Origin: Straminergon stramineum
Taxonomy: Eukaryota > Streptophyta > Bryopsida > Hypnales > Calliergonaceae
Direction: 5' to 3'
DNA length: 64,000 nucleotides
Assembly: GCA_963920665.1 (NCBI GenBank)
Contig: OY987268.1
Coordinates: 17,610,501-17,674,500, forward strand
The notes under the pieces: model-generated
Seen by the model: only the letters and a program-made list of their open reading frames with translations
Databases searched by the model: none
Told to the model about the DNA's origin: nothing
Shown: positions 48,508 through 59,780 of the stretch, in pieces
How the letters are laid out: each line of letters opens with the position of its first letter
Numbering within the stretch: position 1 is the first letter of the stretch
Made by a program: the position numbers and the translations under genes

Positions 48508-50457
48508 ATGAGTGCTTCGATTTCACCCATGCATACAATCTCGCCTCCTGTGGTTTTGGGGTTAAACCTAATGGTGTCGCTGAAACTAGGTTCCACCTTT
48601 TACTGTTCTAGCCAGGGAATTTGGAGCTCCGGTACAGGACTTTCTGTAATTTCGAATGAGAATTCGTTGCGTAGAATCCGAGAACAGGTGTGGCTATGGA
48701 GGAGGAGAAGGAGGCGAGGGAATTGCATTACCTGTGCGGTTGAGGAAGACTCGAGGGCGGCTTCGATTTTGAGAGAAGCGGGCAACAAGAGACGAGCTGC
48801 AAGGCAAGCCGATTCCGTGATTCAGCGAATCGAGAATGCCAAGGAGGTCATTGAGAGACGAGCACTGGCTAAGATGTCCACGAAGCTGTACCCTCGTTCA
48901 TTGCTGGAATCTCTGGAGGAACGTATTGCGCAAAATCGGTGGGAGCGTGCTCTCAAGGTTTCACCAGTCATTTACCTTTTTTCTTATTCCGGAATTTAGG
49001 GTAGACCGTTAACCCCAGTTGAAATGGTATCGAAAATGTGTTTTGAACTTCTTACAATTATTGGCGAGTGACTCTGAATCCTTCCACAACTGAGGAAAAT
49101 GGATCAAAAGTCATGTATATCTTGTGATCTACGATGCATTTAGTGATAAGCATCTAAAACTAGTGCTTCTACTTCACTGCACAGCACCGCACATAGTGAT
49201 TTTCGCTTGGTTGAAGAGTAGAATTTGGTCACACAACAAAGTTTCTTGCATATTTCTGGAATTGATGATCATGCTGAGAAAATGCACAAGAAGGGAACCA
49301 CCTTTCTTGCAATATGAAGGAACAATTCTAATCCATTCTCTCCCTGGCTGTGTCAGGTTTTCGAGCTTGTAAGAGTGCAAGAGTGGTACACAGCCGAGGA
49401 GTCCACGTACATCAAGCTTCTGTCAATGTTAGCGAAGGTGAAACAACCTGCCGCGGCCGCAACCTTGTTGGAGTCCTTCCTGCAGGATAAGCTCCGCCCC
49501 ACACCTTCAATCTTCACAGCTTTACTGACTGTCTACACCGAGAGCAAGCTTTTTCACAAGGCGTTGGAACTTTTTGAGTCGATGCCCCTTTTTGAGGGCT
49601 GCTTACCTGATAAGTATGCTTACACGGCTATGATTAAGGGTTGCTGTGAGGCCGGGCTTTATGATCAGGCGGGCAATCTCTTTCAGCAGATGTTGATAGA
49701 GGGCGTGGAGCCAAGCCTAGTGACATATAACACTCTGATTTTTGGGTATGGGAAGGCTGGTTTGTTCCAGGAGATTGAAGGTGTGCTTACTTTGATGGGG
49801 TCTAATGGTGTGGAGCCAGACACAGTCACATGGAATACGTTGATACGAGTTTTTGGGCTTTTTAATCGAATACCTGAAATGGAGCAAGCTTATGAGGGCC
49901 TTCTGGGAAAAAGTCTCTTGCCTGACACTATTACGCTTAATAGCTTGATCTCAGCTTATGGAAGGGCGGGGTTATATGGGAAGATGGAATGTGTTATGGA
50001 TTACATGCGGAGGTATAGGTATCCCATGACTACGGTGACATATAATATCGTTATAGAGTTGTATGGGAAGGCTGGAAGAATCGAACAAATGGACATGGCT
50101 TTCAAGGATATGAAAGTCAGGGGCGTGAAACCTAACTGTATGACCTTTTCTTCTATCCTGAGCGCTTATGGAAAACATGGGAACTGGCATATGGTGGAGA
50201 AAATCATGCGACAGGTGTACAACTATAATGCAGCTGATACTGCTGTGTACAATGCGGCTATTGATGCGTATCAGAGGGCTCAGAATTTTGAGGATATGGA
50301 GAAGATGTTTGAGGAGATGAAGCTGGAGGGTTTTGTGCCTGATGCTATTACATATACAGTTATGATTGAAGCTTATAAGAGGGTTAGGAAGTTTGACAAA
50401 GCCCAGGAGTTGAAAGAGGAATGGAATGCATCAAAGTCGAAGCGAAGCGGTGGCTAA
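48508..50457 (+). CDS. P-class pentatricopeptide repeat protein, probably plastid
   Basis: RNA-binding PPR protein likely acting on organelle transcripts. The CDS is join(48508..48957, 49357..50457), 516 codons plus stop. The 399-bp intron is GT-AG, phase 0, and splicing restores RWERALKVFELVRVQEWY, a sequence typical of plant P-class PPRs. Residues 1-75 are rich in Ser and hydrophobics, include a run of six Arg (WLWRRRRRRG) and an ITCAVEE stretch, and look like a plastid transit peptide. From about residue 150 to 510 there are roughly nine to ten 35-residue motifs of the form VTYNTLIxxYGKAG...MxxxGVxPD. There is no PLS, E or DYW domain. It resembles the Arabidopsis At5g48730/At3g53170 group, an assignment from memory of motif phrases. 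The first ATG is chosen; the next Met codons also lie within the presequence. Confidence 0.93.
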
Positions 50458-51270
50458 TTTACTGCTGTGTATTAGAGCCCACTGGAAGAACGAATCCCTA
50501 GCTTAAGCAGCTAAAGTATCTTACCAAGAGTCGAGTTGCTGAAATGGCTTGTTCTAGACCAATTTCGTTACACTATTTAGTTGGATGAGAGTGTGTTGGT
50601 GATAGAATTATACCGGCCCGAGTTCCATTTTCTGGAAATTTGGAAGAATGTGACATTTCTATCAAATGTGGAGGTTGACGACTTTCAAGAACTTGGTGAG
50701 CATAGGAGAATGGCCTTTCTGAGACGATTTTACTTACCTTCTTGTCCTGACGTTTTGAGGCGTGTTTTAGGATGGTGACGAGTATCATTATTGTTGATAT
50801 TGCAATGATATTTTGGGTGTGCTGATTTTTGCTACAGGAGAATTAACAGCGAAAGTAAGAAGAGATTGCGGTTAGGCTTTGCAATGTGCTGCCCAACCAT
50901 GAGTAATTTGTAAGTAGCTCCGCTTCTGAACCTCTTGTTCCAGTTCTTTTGCAGGTTTCACTTCACCGACTATTGAGACTAAAACTTATGATAATATGTA
51001 CTTAGGGTTTATTAATGGAACATGTTCATTATCAATGAGGCGATACGTGATTTTATCCTGTAACGCAAGGGTTTCATCTTATTTCAGAGAAAATGGGTGT
51101 ATGAAGATGGTTGCTTTACCTTCGACGCTTTTAGCGCCTTTGTTTCTCATATATCAATAAACTAATTTAGTTCAAAATTACGCTGGTAAAGAGACAATGA
51201 GACATTCGTCTGTTTCAGTTGGTTTTAAGCAATTTAGACGCAGAAAAAATGAAAATCTGGAATGGGCTTG
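50458..51270. other. Downstream region of the PPR gene
   Basis: Probably 3' UTR and spacer. No separate gene recognised; small open frames on both strands at 50573-50788 overlap and look like chance. Confidence 0.4.
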
Positions 51271-51397
51271 ACATTTGGGTGCAGCACTAGAGCTTGTTAC
51301 AGTAAAAACTACAGTGCAGACCAAATTGGCGGGGTCTCTGCAACTGGCTGTTCTCGAACAATCGGTATGCTTGTTATATTCGTCTAAGAACTTCCTG
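51271..51397 (+). repeat. 127-bp direct repeat, copy 1, with exon-like core
   Basis: Repeats at 51550-51676 with an exact 279-bp offset and about six to eight differences. The core 51285-51364 (80 nt) is preceded by TTTGGGTGCAG and followed by GTATGC, like an exon between an acceptor and a donor. In one frame it reads ALELVTVKTTVQTKLAGSLQ and LAVLEQS. Function unknown. Confidence 0.6.
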
Positions 51398-51549
51398 AGA
51401 ACTCCTGAAATTCTTGACCAGGCTCATCATCACTCTCTTTTAGCTAATTATTACAGTATCAATTGCCGTGTTGACGGAGGTACCTTGAAGGTAGGTCCCA
51501 TTCCGTCGCCACAATGATAGCATTGGCTTCTAACCTGTTAGTTATGGGT

Positions 51550-51676
51550 ACATTTGGTTGCAGCACTAGAGCTTGTTACAGTAAAAAGTACAGTGCAGAC
51601 CAAATTAGCGGGGTCTTTGCAACTGGCTGTTCTCGAACAATCGGTATGCTTGCTATATTCGTCTAAGGACTTCCTG
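51550..51676 (+). repeat. 127-bp direct repeat, copy 2, with exon-like core
   Basis: Second copy; the core 51564-51643 again sits between TTTGGTTGCAG and GTATGC. In the frame that is open in both copies, two of three core differences are silent (TTG/TTA and CTG/TTG, both Leu) and one is Thr to Ser. Confidence 0.6.
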
Positions 51677-52095
51677 CCCGTCTTTAATTCTTCGCCATTG
51701 AAATAAAATGCATTGCGCGCCCCCCGAAAAAGACTTCTTGCCGTGCACTAGTTATAATATAATTGGAATTTCGGACTTTTTATGGAAACTCCGTCAGCAA
51801 CCAATTCAGTCTATCGGACTCCCTTATACTACCGTTATGCCGGTCAGTCGGCTACATCTCTTCCTCCGATCCGGTCTTCTTTTGATCTTTACCCTCCGAC
51901 ATTCTTCTTATATTGTTGCTCATTTTCTACTAGTGGTGCGCTGGTCTCATCTGCATTGCACACAGACTGTTGTATTGTAGCGTGAAGAGGTAGAGAGGGG
52001 CAGATGAGAACAGATGAGCCGTCATACTGTATAGGTTGTGAACTCTCCAGCAAAGTGTAGAAGCAAAAGGATAGACTTGCAAGAGGACCACAGCC

Positions 52096-52953
52096 ATGGC
52101 CGAGGCATTAGCCATTTCAACGTTAGCATCTTGCGTAGTCACCGAGCTTATCAGAAAAGTGATCACCTGTTTGCAGTCTGCGAAAAGGTGCAAGTTGGAG
52201 TGTAGGAAACTGGAGAATGAGCTCAAAGTCATCGAGCCCGACGTGGAGAAGATTGAGAGGAGGTTAGCTTTTCTGCAAGGGGCGTGCAATGGCCATCACT
52301 GTGAGGATCTCAAAATGGTGGAGGACTGGTTGAAGAGGCTGAAGGATGCCATTCAGCTGGCGAACGTCGAAGTGCACAAGTGCTACTCGGGTAACCGATT
52401 ACTCAATTTCGACTCTACATTGTCGAAAAGAATCACCTCCATGTACGAGAACATCACCAAGGCAGCTGATAACCGTGTGGGATATTTCTTGCATCTTAAT
52501 AGTTTGTTTATTCCGGAGGGGTCCAGACCATTCCCCCGGTATGAGTCTCCAGGCGAGGACATCCTGCTTCGGATGACACAGGAGAGGAACGAATCTTTGC
52601 GTCGTGAAGATCTAACCGGACTCTCTATGAGCTCCTCTAGTTTTCACAATGGCAGATATGGCTCCCCAACATTCTCCCAGGATTCCAGGTACCATTCGTC
52701 CGAGTCATCGTCTTTCTATGGGGAGGAGTTGAGTCTGTATGACTCTTCGGAGTCACCGCACTTGCGACTGATGACCCAGCAGAGGAATGAGATTCTGCAA
52801 CGAGAGGATCGAACTCGTTCGTCTCTCGGATACTCCCATCAGATGGAGCGACTCTATACGTTGCACAGCTCTACTGTGCCTCAGCATCAACACGACGTAC
52901 CGACTAATTACTCGAACAGAATGCCTTACTATGCACCATGGAATACATCATAG
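52096..52953 (+). CDS. RPW8-like coiled-coil protein without NB-ARC or LRR
   Basis: Single-exon 285-residue protein with a good start context (CAGCCATGGCC). Residues 1-110 resemble the RPW8/CC-R domain of plant immunity: a hydrophobic amphipathic N-terminus (MAEALAISTLASCVVTELI), then helices with K-rich and L-heptad patterns, an ELKVIEPDVEKIE segment matching the family's L..I.P.v..I pattern, and WLKRLKDAIQLANVEVHKC near the usual V.KC end. The C-terminal half is Ser/Tyr/Arg-rich and holds two related blocks (LRMTQERNESLRREDLTG near 170 and LRLMTQQRNEILQREDRTRS near 232). RPW8 and helper-NLR CC domains act at membranes as cell-death inducers. No NB-ARC, kinase or LRR follows. The family call is moderate; it could be another plant-specific coiled-coil family. 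Confidence 0.6.
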   Translation: MAEALAISTLASCVVTELIRKVITCLQSAKRCKLECRKLENELKVIEPDVEKIERRLAFLQGACNGHHCEDLKMVEDWLKRLKDAIQLANVEVHKCYSGNRLLNFDSTLSKRITSMYENITKAADNRVGYFLHLNSLFIPEGSRPFPRYESPGEDILLRMTQERNESLRREDLTGLSMSSSSFHNGRYGSPTFSQDSRYHSSESSSFYGEELSLYDSSESPHLRLMTQQRNEILQREDRTRSSLGYSHQMERLYTLHSSTVPQHQHDVPTNYSNRMPYYAPWNTS

Positions 52954-55900
52954 CTTTACATAAGATTCTAGAGCAGTGTTTGGCTACGGTGGTTGGCAGT
53001 AACGGAACTTGACTTATTGCCTCATAATAGTTGGTTGAGAACCGACGCTTTCATTCTTGATCTTAAGATGTGGGAGTATCTGCGGCAATGAAAGAAGATG
53101 TTAGAGAATTGGAGCATTTTTAGGGACCTTGATTCTTCCTTGAAATAGCGGCTGGGACCAAGGTGTATGCAGCTCCCCTCAAGAATCTTATGTAGCAGAC
53201 CCTCCAGGAGATGTGAATTCAAGTGCGGCTACATGAGTAATTACGGTCGAATGAAGCCGAGGCCATGTAGTACAATACCCTGGATTTCCAGTACTAGAGA
53301 TTGCCACAGGGCTTCATGCCTTCTGACTGAATGCCATCAATCTCAAATGGCGGGATGAATGGCGGTCATTAAGTCTTTTCAAATAATTTCCGGAGCTCGA
53401 TATGTGTTGGAAACAATCCATGGGCACATCATGAAGGTACTGTTGAATTACCACCGAAGTTGTTATACGTACATGTGACTTTTGAAAAGTACATATTCTT
53501 TTCAAATAGTTTCTGGACAAAATTTATCATTAAAGATATTGAAAAAGGGGTTGGATAGGGGTATATGCCCTCTAGCTTTAATTACCATGTTAGAAGCACA
53601 ATGAATGTACTACTGAAGGTTGTATAGGCGGAATGGAAAACTAGGGCAGTAATCAGGTGCACATGGCTTTATGCATGTTGATGAAAATTCGAAGTCATAA
53701 GCTACTTTGCATCTCTTGTCTCAGCTAAATTGGTCTACCTCCCATGCGGATTTTATCTTGAAGTGTGCATAGACATTCTGTGGTGTGTACAGCATCTATG
53801 ATTCTGAGTTAGTCATGATTTGTGCAAGAGATTTGAGTATGCTGTCCAGATCTGCATTGATAGGGAAGTGTCGAGGCAGAGCCAAATTGGTCGTCATGCC
53901 ACTAAGAACGGAAATTGCTCTTCAAAGATTTAAGGTTTGCTGCTGTTTCGGACAGTGGTTCTCTCAAGCCATTGTCGCAAACTGATTTTGAGCCTGTGCC
54001 TTGTACTGCACAGCATTAATCTGAAGCCATCACTCCATTATTCGTTGTCTATTGCAACTGAGAGCTCTTGGTATTTCATGGCAGTTGAAGATTAAACCTA
54101 CTGAAATTCTGCCCTTGATTTTAAGAAATGAGCTTAACTCCTGGAACTTCTGAATATGCCAGTATGATTTGAAATACCAGAAGCTTGTGTAGATTCATTA
54201 GAACTAAAAAAAATTTAGAAACCCCCACCCTTTCACACAGCATGAGTGGGTTTTGAATGGTCTAACTAAAGGTTGTAGCACCTTAAAGTGACAAGTACCT
54301 AAAACACACACTTATTTTTTGGCTATAGCAAACCAAATTTACATGTAACTGAATTGTGAAGTCTCCTACATAGAATTTGAGTAAACTAGCAAGGTGGCTA
54401 TTCATGGGTGCCTCTATTCATGCATCACTCTTTTAAGGCTTTAAGGTTTCAAATGTGTTGCTTCCTATGGAGTCTATAATTCATTGTAGGGGCCATTAGT
54501 GTGTTGTTTTTGAAAATTTACAAAATATTCTTCAAGTAGCAAAAATTCGAATTCTACTTGCATCATATCTCATTACACTTTTCTAATTCTATTTGAACAA
54601 AAATATTACTATGTAGCAATGTGAAAGACATTGAAACTCTTATAATGTTATTGTCAGGTGTTGGTACTTGTAGATAAATCTTTGAAATCCTATGATTACT
54701 TTGTCTTGTTTTTATTTTTGAAGAATCAAGTTGATTCATTTTGTACTTAAGTGTGCACTTAAGTATGAAAAGGCCAAATAGATAGATAGAGTGACTTGGC
54801 ATTGTTTCAAACATTGAGATTTGTATAGTTGTCTTTTGGATGCAGTTGAAAGTGCATTGTAGAATCAAGACAATTTTTTCCAGCAATCATTGTCAATTTT
54901 TTTAATAGTCATTATACCAATTGTACAAGTGTAAATCAAATTCTAACTGTTCAACTTTTCAAAAAATTAACAATAGATATGAATTAAATTCTATTGATCT
55001 AACCACATTAATTTGATCATTTTTATCATTTCAAAGTTAAATTGATTCATGTGGCCATGCCTCAAGATGTGTGTACGACATCTCATTAAGGTATACCCCT
55101 CATGACAAGGTAGAATGACTGTTTGCCTTGTTGACATTATTGAAAAATTCTAATTTTTTTCCACATATAAACAAATATGAGAAATGAAGAGAGTAATTGA
55201 CCTTTTATTTACTTAACAAAATAAGAATTTGTTATGAATTTTTGAAGCATGCTGCCCAATTGGCCCAACAAAGTCTCTAGAATACCCCCAAACCACCAAA
55301 AAGTATACCCATATTGTTCATCTTACCACCTAGAGCACTCACAATATTTCCTAATGTGGTTGCAACAATTCACAACATGGCCACAACATAAAAAGAATAA
55401 AAAAATCACTCCTTGAGAGGAATTTACACTAAAAAGGTAGAAGTTCCTAAAGAAGTTACTAATAACTCCATCACCATCACCCAAACCATTGATTTTGGCC
55501 ACTAACCAACATATAGTAACTACACCTTTGTTGCATGATCAATATGCTCTAAAAAATGAACAACAATTTTTCCACATTGGTGAAGGACTATGAATCAAAA
55601 TGCAAATGGTTCCATAATTTTTGGATACATTGTAGATTAGTTGCAAATTTTTTAGAGATGCAAGGTATAGGGTGCTAAAAGTGTCATGTAGGTAATGCCA
55701 AATCTATTTGATGCACATCAAGAAATCACATCAATAATATTGAAACATGTCATAAAGAAGAAGTTAAAACAACAAAAAATATACTGAAAATCAACCACTT
55801 GTGTAGGTGTCACCTGCATAGTACTATAAATATAGTTGCACACCTTTTAGAATGACCGTTGTCTCCACCTTAAATTTGTCCTTGTAATGCCTACCATTTT

Positions 55901-56386
55901 GAGAATCCTCCTTGTTGCATTTCCCATCAAAAATAGGGGTCGATTTTGAGGAGTGGTCCATTTTAGGCATACTAGTTACCTTAATAAAATCCCAATCTCA
56001 TTTTTATTTTTAAATCTATCATGGTTGATGTAAGACTCCAATGGATCATTTCCTAGATATCTGCATAGGACACTTTACTTGTCATAGGCTGGTTAACCTT
56101 AATGGAGACTATGCACACCCATAGTCTAAAACACCCCTCTAAACATTCCCAAATGTCAAAAATGGGCGTGCAAATAGGACTCCATGTGCTTTGGCCCATG
56201 GAAAACGAAGACCCTAGAAACAAATTCAAACCCTAGAGACTTGAAACCCAATATCCATGACCTTGAAATTGCATCTGTCCACACCTTGAATTGCGAATGG
56301 CTTGGCCGATGCAAAAATACTCCATAGCCAGGTAGCTTGCTACTATAGTAGTGTGGTTTACTTTATACTTGACAATATTAGGTTAA
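52954..56386. other. Intergenic, no recognised gene
   Basis: 52954-54180 keeps gene-island composition and contains an open stretch at 53785-53985 without recognisable domain. TCTTTTCAAATA(A/G)TTTC(C/T)GGA recurs near 53375 and 53500. From 54200 on the sequence is AT-rich and CpG-poor with nothing recognisable. Confidence 0.4.
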
Positions 56387-56607
56387 CCCTTAAAGGATGG
56401 ACTAGTGACTATGGAAATCCTCCCTTTTGGAACTGTGTGATATCATTTACTTTAAAAGAATAAAAAATATTCATTGGAAGTCATACTACTATAGAATACT
56501 ACACTTTTCTCACAAAATTCTAAGGATGAATAGTCGTAGTTCTATCCTACATGGAGAGATACTTTATCATCCATCAGACACAAAACATCCGCTTCAACAT
56601 TTAAGGG
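56387..56607. mobile_element. 221-bp TTAA-flanked MITE, copy 2
   Basis: TTAA (56383-56386) and CCCTTAAAGGATGG open the element; CAACATTTAAGGG and TTAA (56608-56611) close it. Its reverse complement matches 22851-23072 along the full length (shared blocks such as TCTCTCCATGTA and GAATTTTGTG). Non-coding. Confidence 0.75.
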
Positions 56608-56611
56608 TTAA

Positions 56612-59600
56612 TAGTGCCAAGCAGAAAGAGAAGTGTTTGTAACTCACTAAACTGCACTGGACAAAATCCCTAACTTGTCTGCAATGGCTAGGGTGGATTG
56701 ACTGACCCCTTCGCTCATCCCTAAGGGATAACCATGAAATTTTTTATTTGTCATGCATGATAAAATTTGCAAATTTTGAATTCATAAGGTAGAAACATCC
56801 ATGAGTGTCTCTAATCCCATCCTTGTATCCTAGACTTTAGTTAATGTGTCTTCCAAATGTTTAATTTTGATTCGATGATGCATTTGAAGGACACATACTT
56901 AACTCTGATTTGTTGACTACTGATTTTTGCAGATTTTAGTTTAGGGTCCACCTATATGACAATTTCAATGGTCTAGGGAGTTGGCACTTTGAAAAGTCAT
57001 AAAAATTACATACCACATCCTAAAAATCTATTTTTTTTTTTAATATTCATGATTTTCACTTGCTAATACTACCAAAATATTACTTTTAGGAAAAGGTGCC
57101 TCTAACTATACTAAATTGCTTGTATTGATAGTTTTGAGTGTTTCTACCGTATTTGCAATCAAAGGCGCCAAATTAGATATGAGAGGTATAGAAGATAAAT
57201 TAATGAAGCACAAAATAGGAGATCTTCTTATTACATGCACCCTTGGAATGACTTGGAGGGGACAAGTGAGGGGGTCAATCCACTCCAACCTCTACGGCAA
57301 TGGGCTACAAACCTACTGCAGTCTACAACAACAATAACATAGAATTAATTGGTAACAATTCTTCAATTGGGGTCCCTTTTTCTCCCCTAGAGAGTGGGAG
57401 CCTCCAAGCTTTGCAACTTCCTAGTCCACAGATGACTCTCTCTAATATCTGCCTTCATGCAATTCATATCTCTCTTCGGCCAACCAAATGAATGATTCTC
57501 TATAGATCTAACTAAATTCACTCCCTAGGAGCTTGTAAGGGATTCTCCCAATTTCTAAGGGGGAATGGTGTAGGCTCATTAACAATCTTATACCATATAG
57601 TATAAACAATGGAATAATGGCCTACAAATTGAGGTTTTGGAGGTAAAATTTCATAATATGGTTCCTATACAATACAGATATGATTCATAATTGGTCTTTG
57701 GTAACAAGCACCTAATTATGACTATTTCTAAAATTGATCCCAATATAATCTTGTTCTAAAACGTACAACTTTAGTTCTATTTTTGAAAGCATAAGGTTGA
57801 TTTTGGATATACCTACTTCTAGGACTTTTTTAATTATAGTTATTCATACAGTGTTCCAAAAATACATTGAAGAGAATCTAAAATTCCATTTTCACTACCA
57901 ATAAGATGTAAATAATGTATTTGCATTTCAATAATAGGAACTATGTTCACATCCTTTTGGAGATGATTATGGGTGTTTTTAATACGTAAAGTTTTGTAAT
58001 GCCTAGAGACAAAAACAAGCTTCAAATACTCTAGTGCAAAGCAAGGCTAAACTCTTCATCATTTGTATTCTCTTATAAATCCAACTATATGCTCTTTTTG
58101 TGAATTTGTTCTAGTATTTCTTCCCAAAATTCAAAGTGCAAATCCCTAAGGATTGCAAGATTAAAATAAAAAAATTTCAAAGACTAGTTTTTTCTAGCCC
58201 ATCCTTGAGGTGAAGTTTTGTCTTCCAATATTTTAAGAAAAAACACATGTACACCCCATTACTTGTGCAATTTATTTTGCATGTTGGAAATTGGATTGAA
58301 TACACATGAGGTTTTTTTAACAAAAAATAATCTCCTATTCATCTTAAAATAAAGTACTAAGTGGAAGGTGGTACATGATGAAAAGAGAAACCTAAATCAT
58401 TGATAAATTTAGAAAGAAATTAAGATTTGTCAATCTCATTGGTGAAAATGTTCTAGTAAGCAACACATATCCAATGCCTTTTCATTTATTTGAAATTTTT
58501 TCTAAATAAGTTTAAAAAAAATTGTAAAATAAAAATATACTTATTTTTTCCTCATTGCCCATAAAATTGAAAAGTCCTCATAAATTTCATTTCAATAGTT
58601 GGAATAGGATGGTATAATTTTTATGTTGCACCATGCATGAGTCAATCCAATCAATGGAGTTTAAAAAAAATTAAATGTACATTTTTAAATGCCCACTTTG
58701 ACATTGACATCACATAAGTCCTTATAACTTTGGCAATATTTATTGGAATGACATGAAACAAAGCTTCACAATTTTGTACCATTGAATTGTTCTTAATAAA
58801 AAAAATCCCATTTATTTTGAAAATGCTACAAATGAGCAAACAAACAAGAATTTACAATATATGCCTAAAACATGCCATGGTCTTTTAGAAGTTATTACTT
58901 CTAGCATTGGTAACATTATTAAGGTCCTCTTTTGCTCCCCCAAATCCAAGGACTGCTCCAATTTCCTCATTTGAAAGAGGACTTGCCAACCACTATAGAA
59001 TAAAAAAGTTGCAGTCTATCAAGCACTTCAAATTAGCTTGAAGTCACAAGAGAAGGTTTATTGGTGGAGGAATAAACCTTCCATCCAAAAGATGCTAGAG
59101 ATGGGATTCAACAATGTTATGTTGGAATGCAAAACTATTATAATATTCCAATAGAAAACATAGCATTGTTAACCAACCTAAATCATTCCCCCTTAGAGGA
59201 GGGATAATCCCATCTCTAGCCCTTGAATGCTGGAGTGGTGACCAACCCTTTTTTTTTCGTTTTCCGCAAAAAGCCAGATTGGTGACACTTGTACTTCCTT
59301 GTGGAGCCCACATGGCAAGGGCTCCATGTTTATCAATGAATGCCACTGGCGATAGTCAATTTTATAGAGGGTGGATCTGGTTCTATTTGCTCAAAATTGG
59401 TGACAACTTTTGGCACTGAGGGGAATTCTTGGAAGTGCCAAAATGGCAAATTTGTTAAGAGGTGCTAATATTTTCTAGCACTCCAAACAATTGGATGAAT
59501 ACAAAAATGGCAAAAGTACTTAGATGAAGTAATGCAATTTGGCACATAGCAAATTAGCAATTTAAACTCAAAAGTAATACTAGGTAACTTAGAAGATTAA

Positions 59601-59780
59601 GTAAGAATAAAAATTCATTCATATATATAGTTGCTCTTAATGGACACAAGGACATGCAAAGGTCCATCCACTTAAGAAACAGTCTTAGAATAAGCTAGGA
59701 TCTAGTACTACTAACTTAAAGACTAAGCTCAGAGACCATATTGAAAATCCGCTCTAGTCACCCATTGATCATATGCATCA
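56612..59780. other. AT-rich, CpG-poor sequence
   Basis: No gene or defined repeat recognised. The small open frames look random. Confidence 0.45.
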
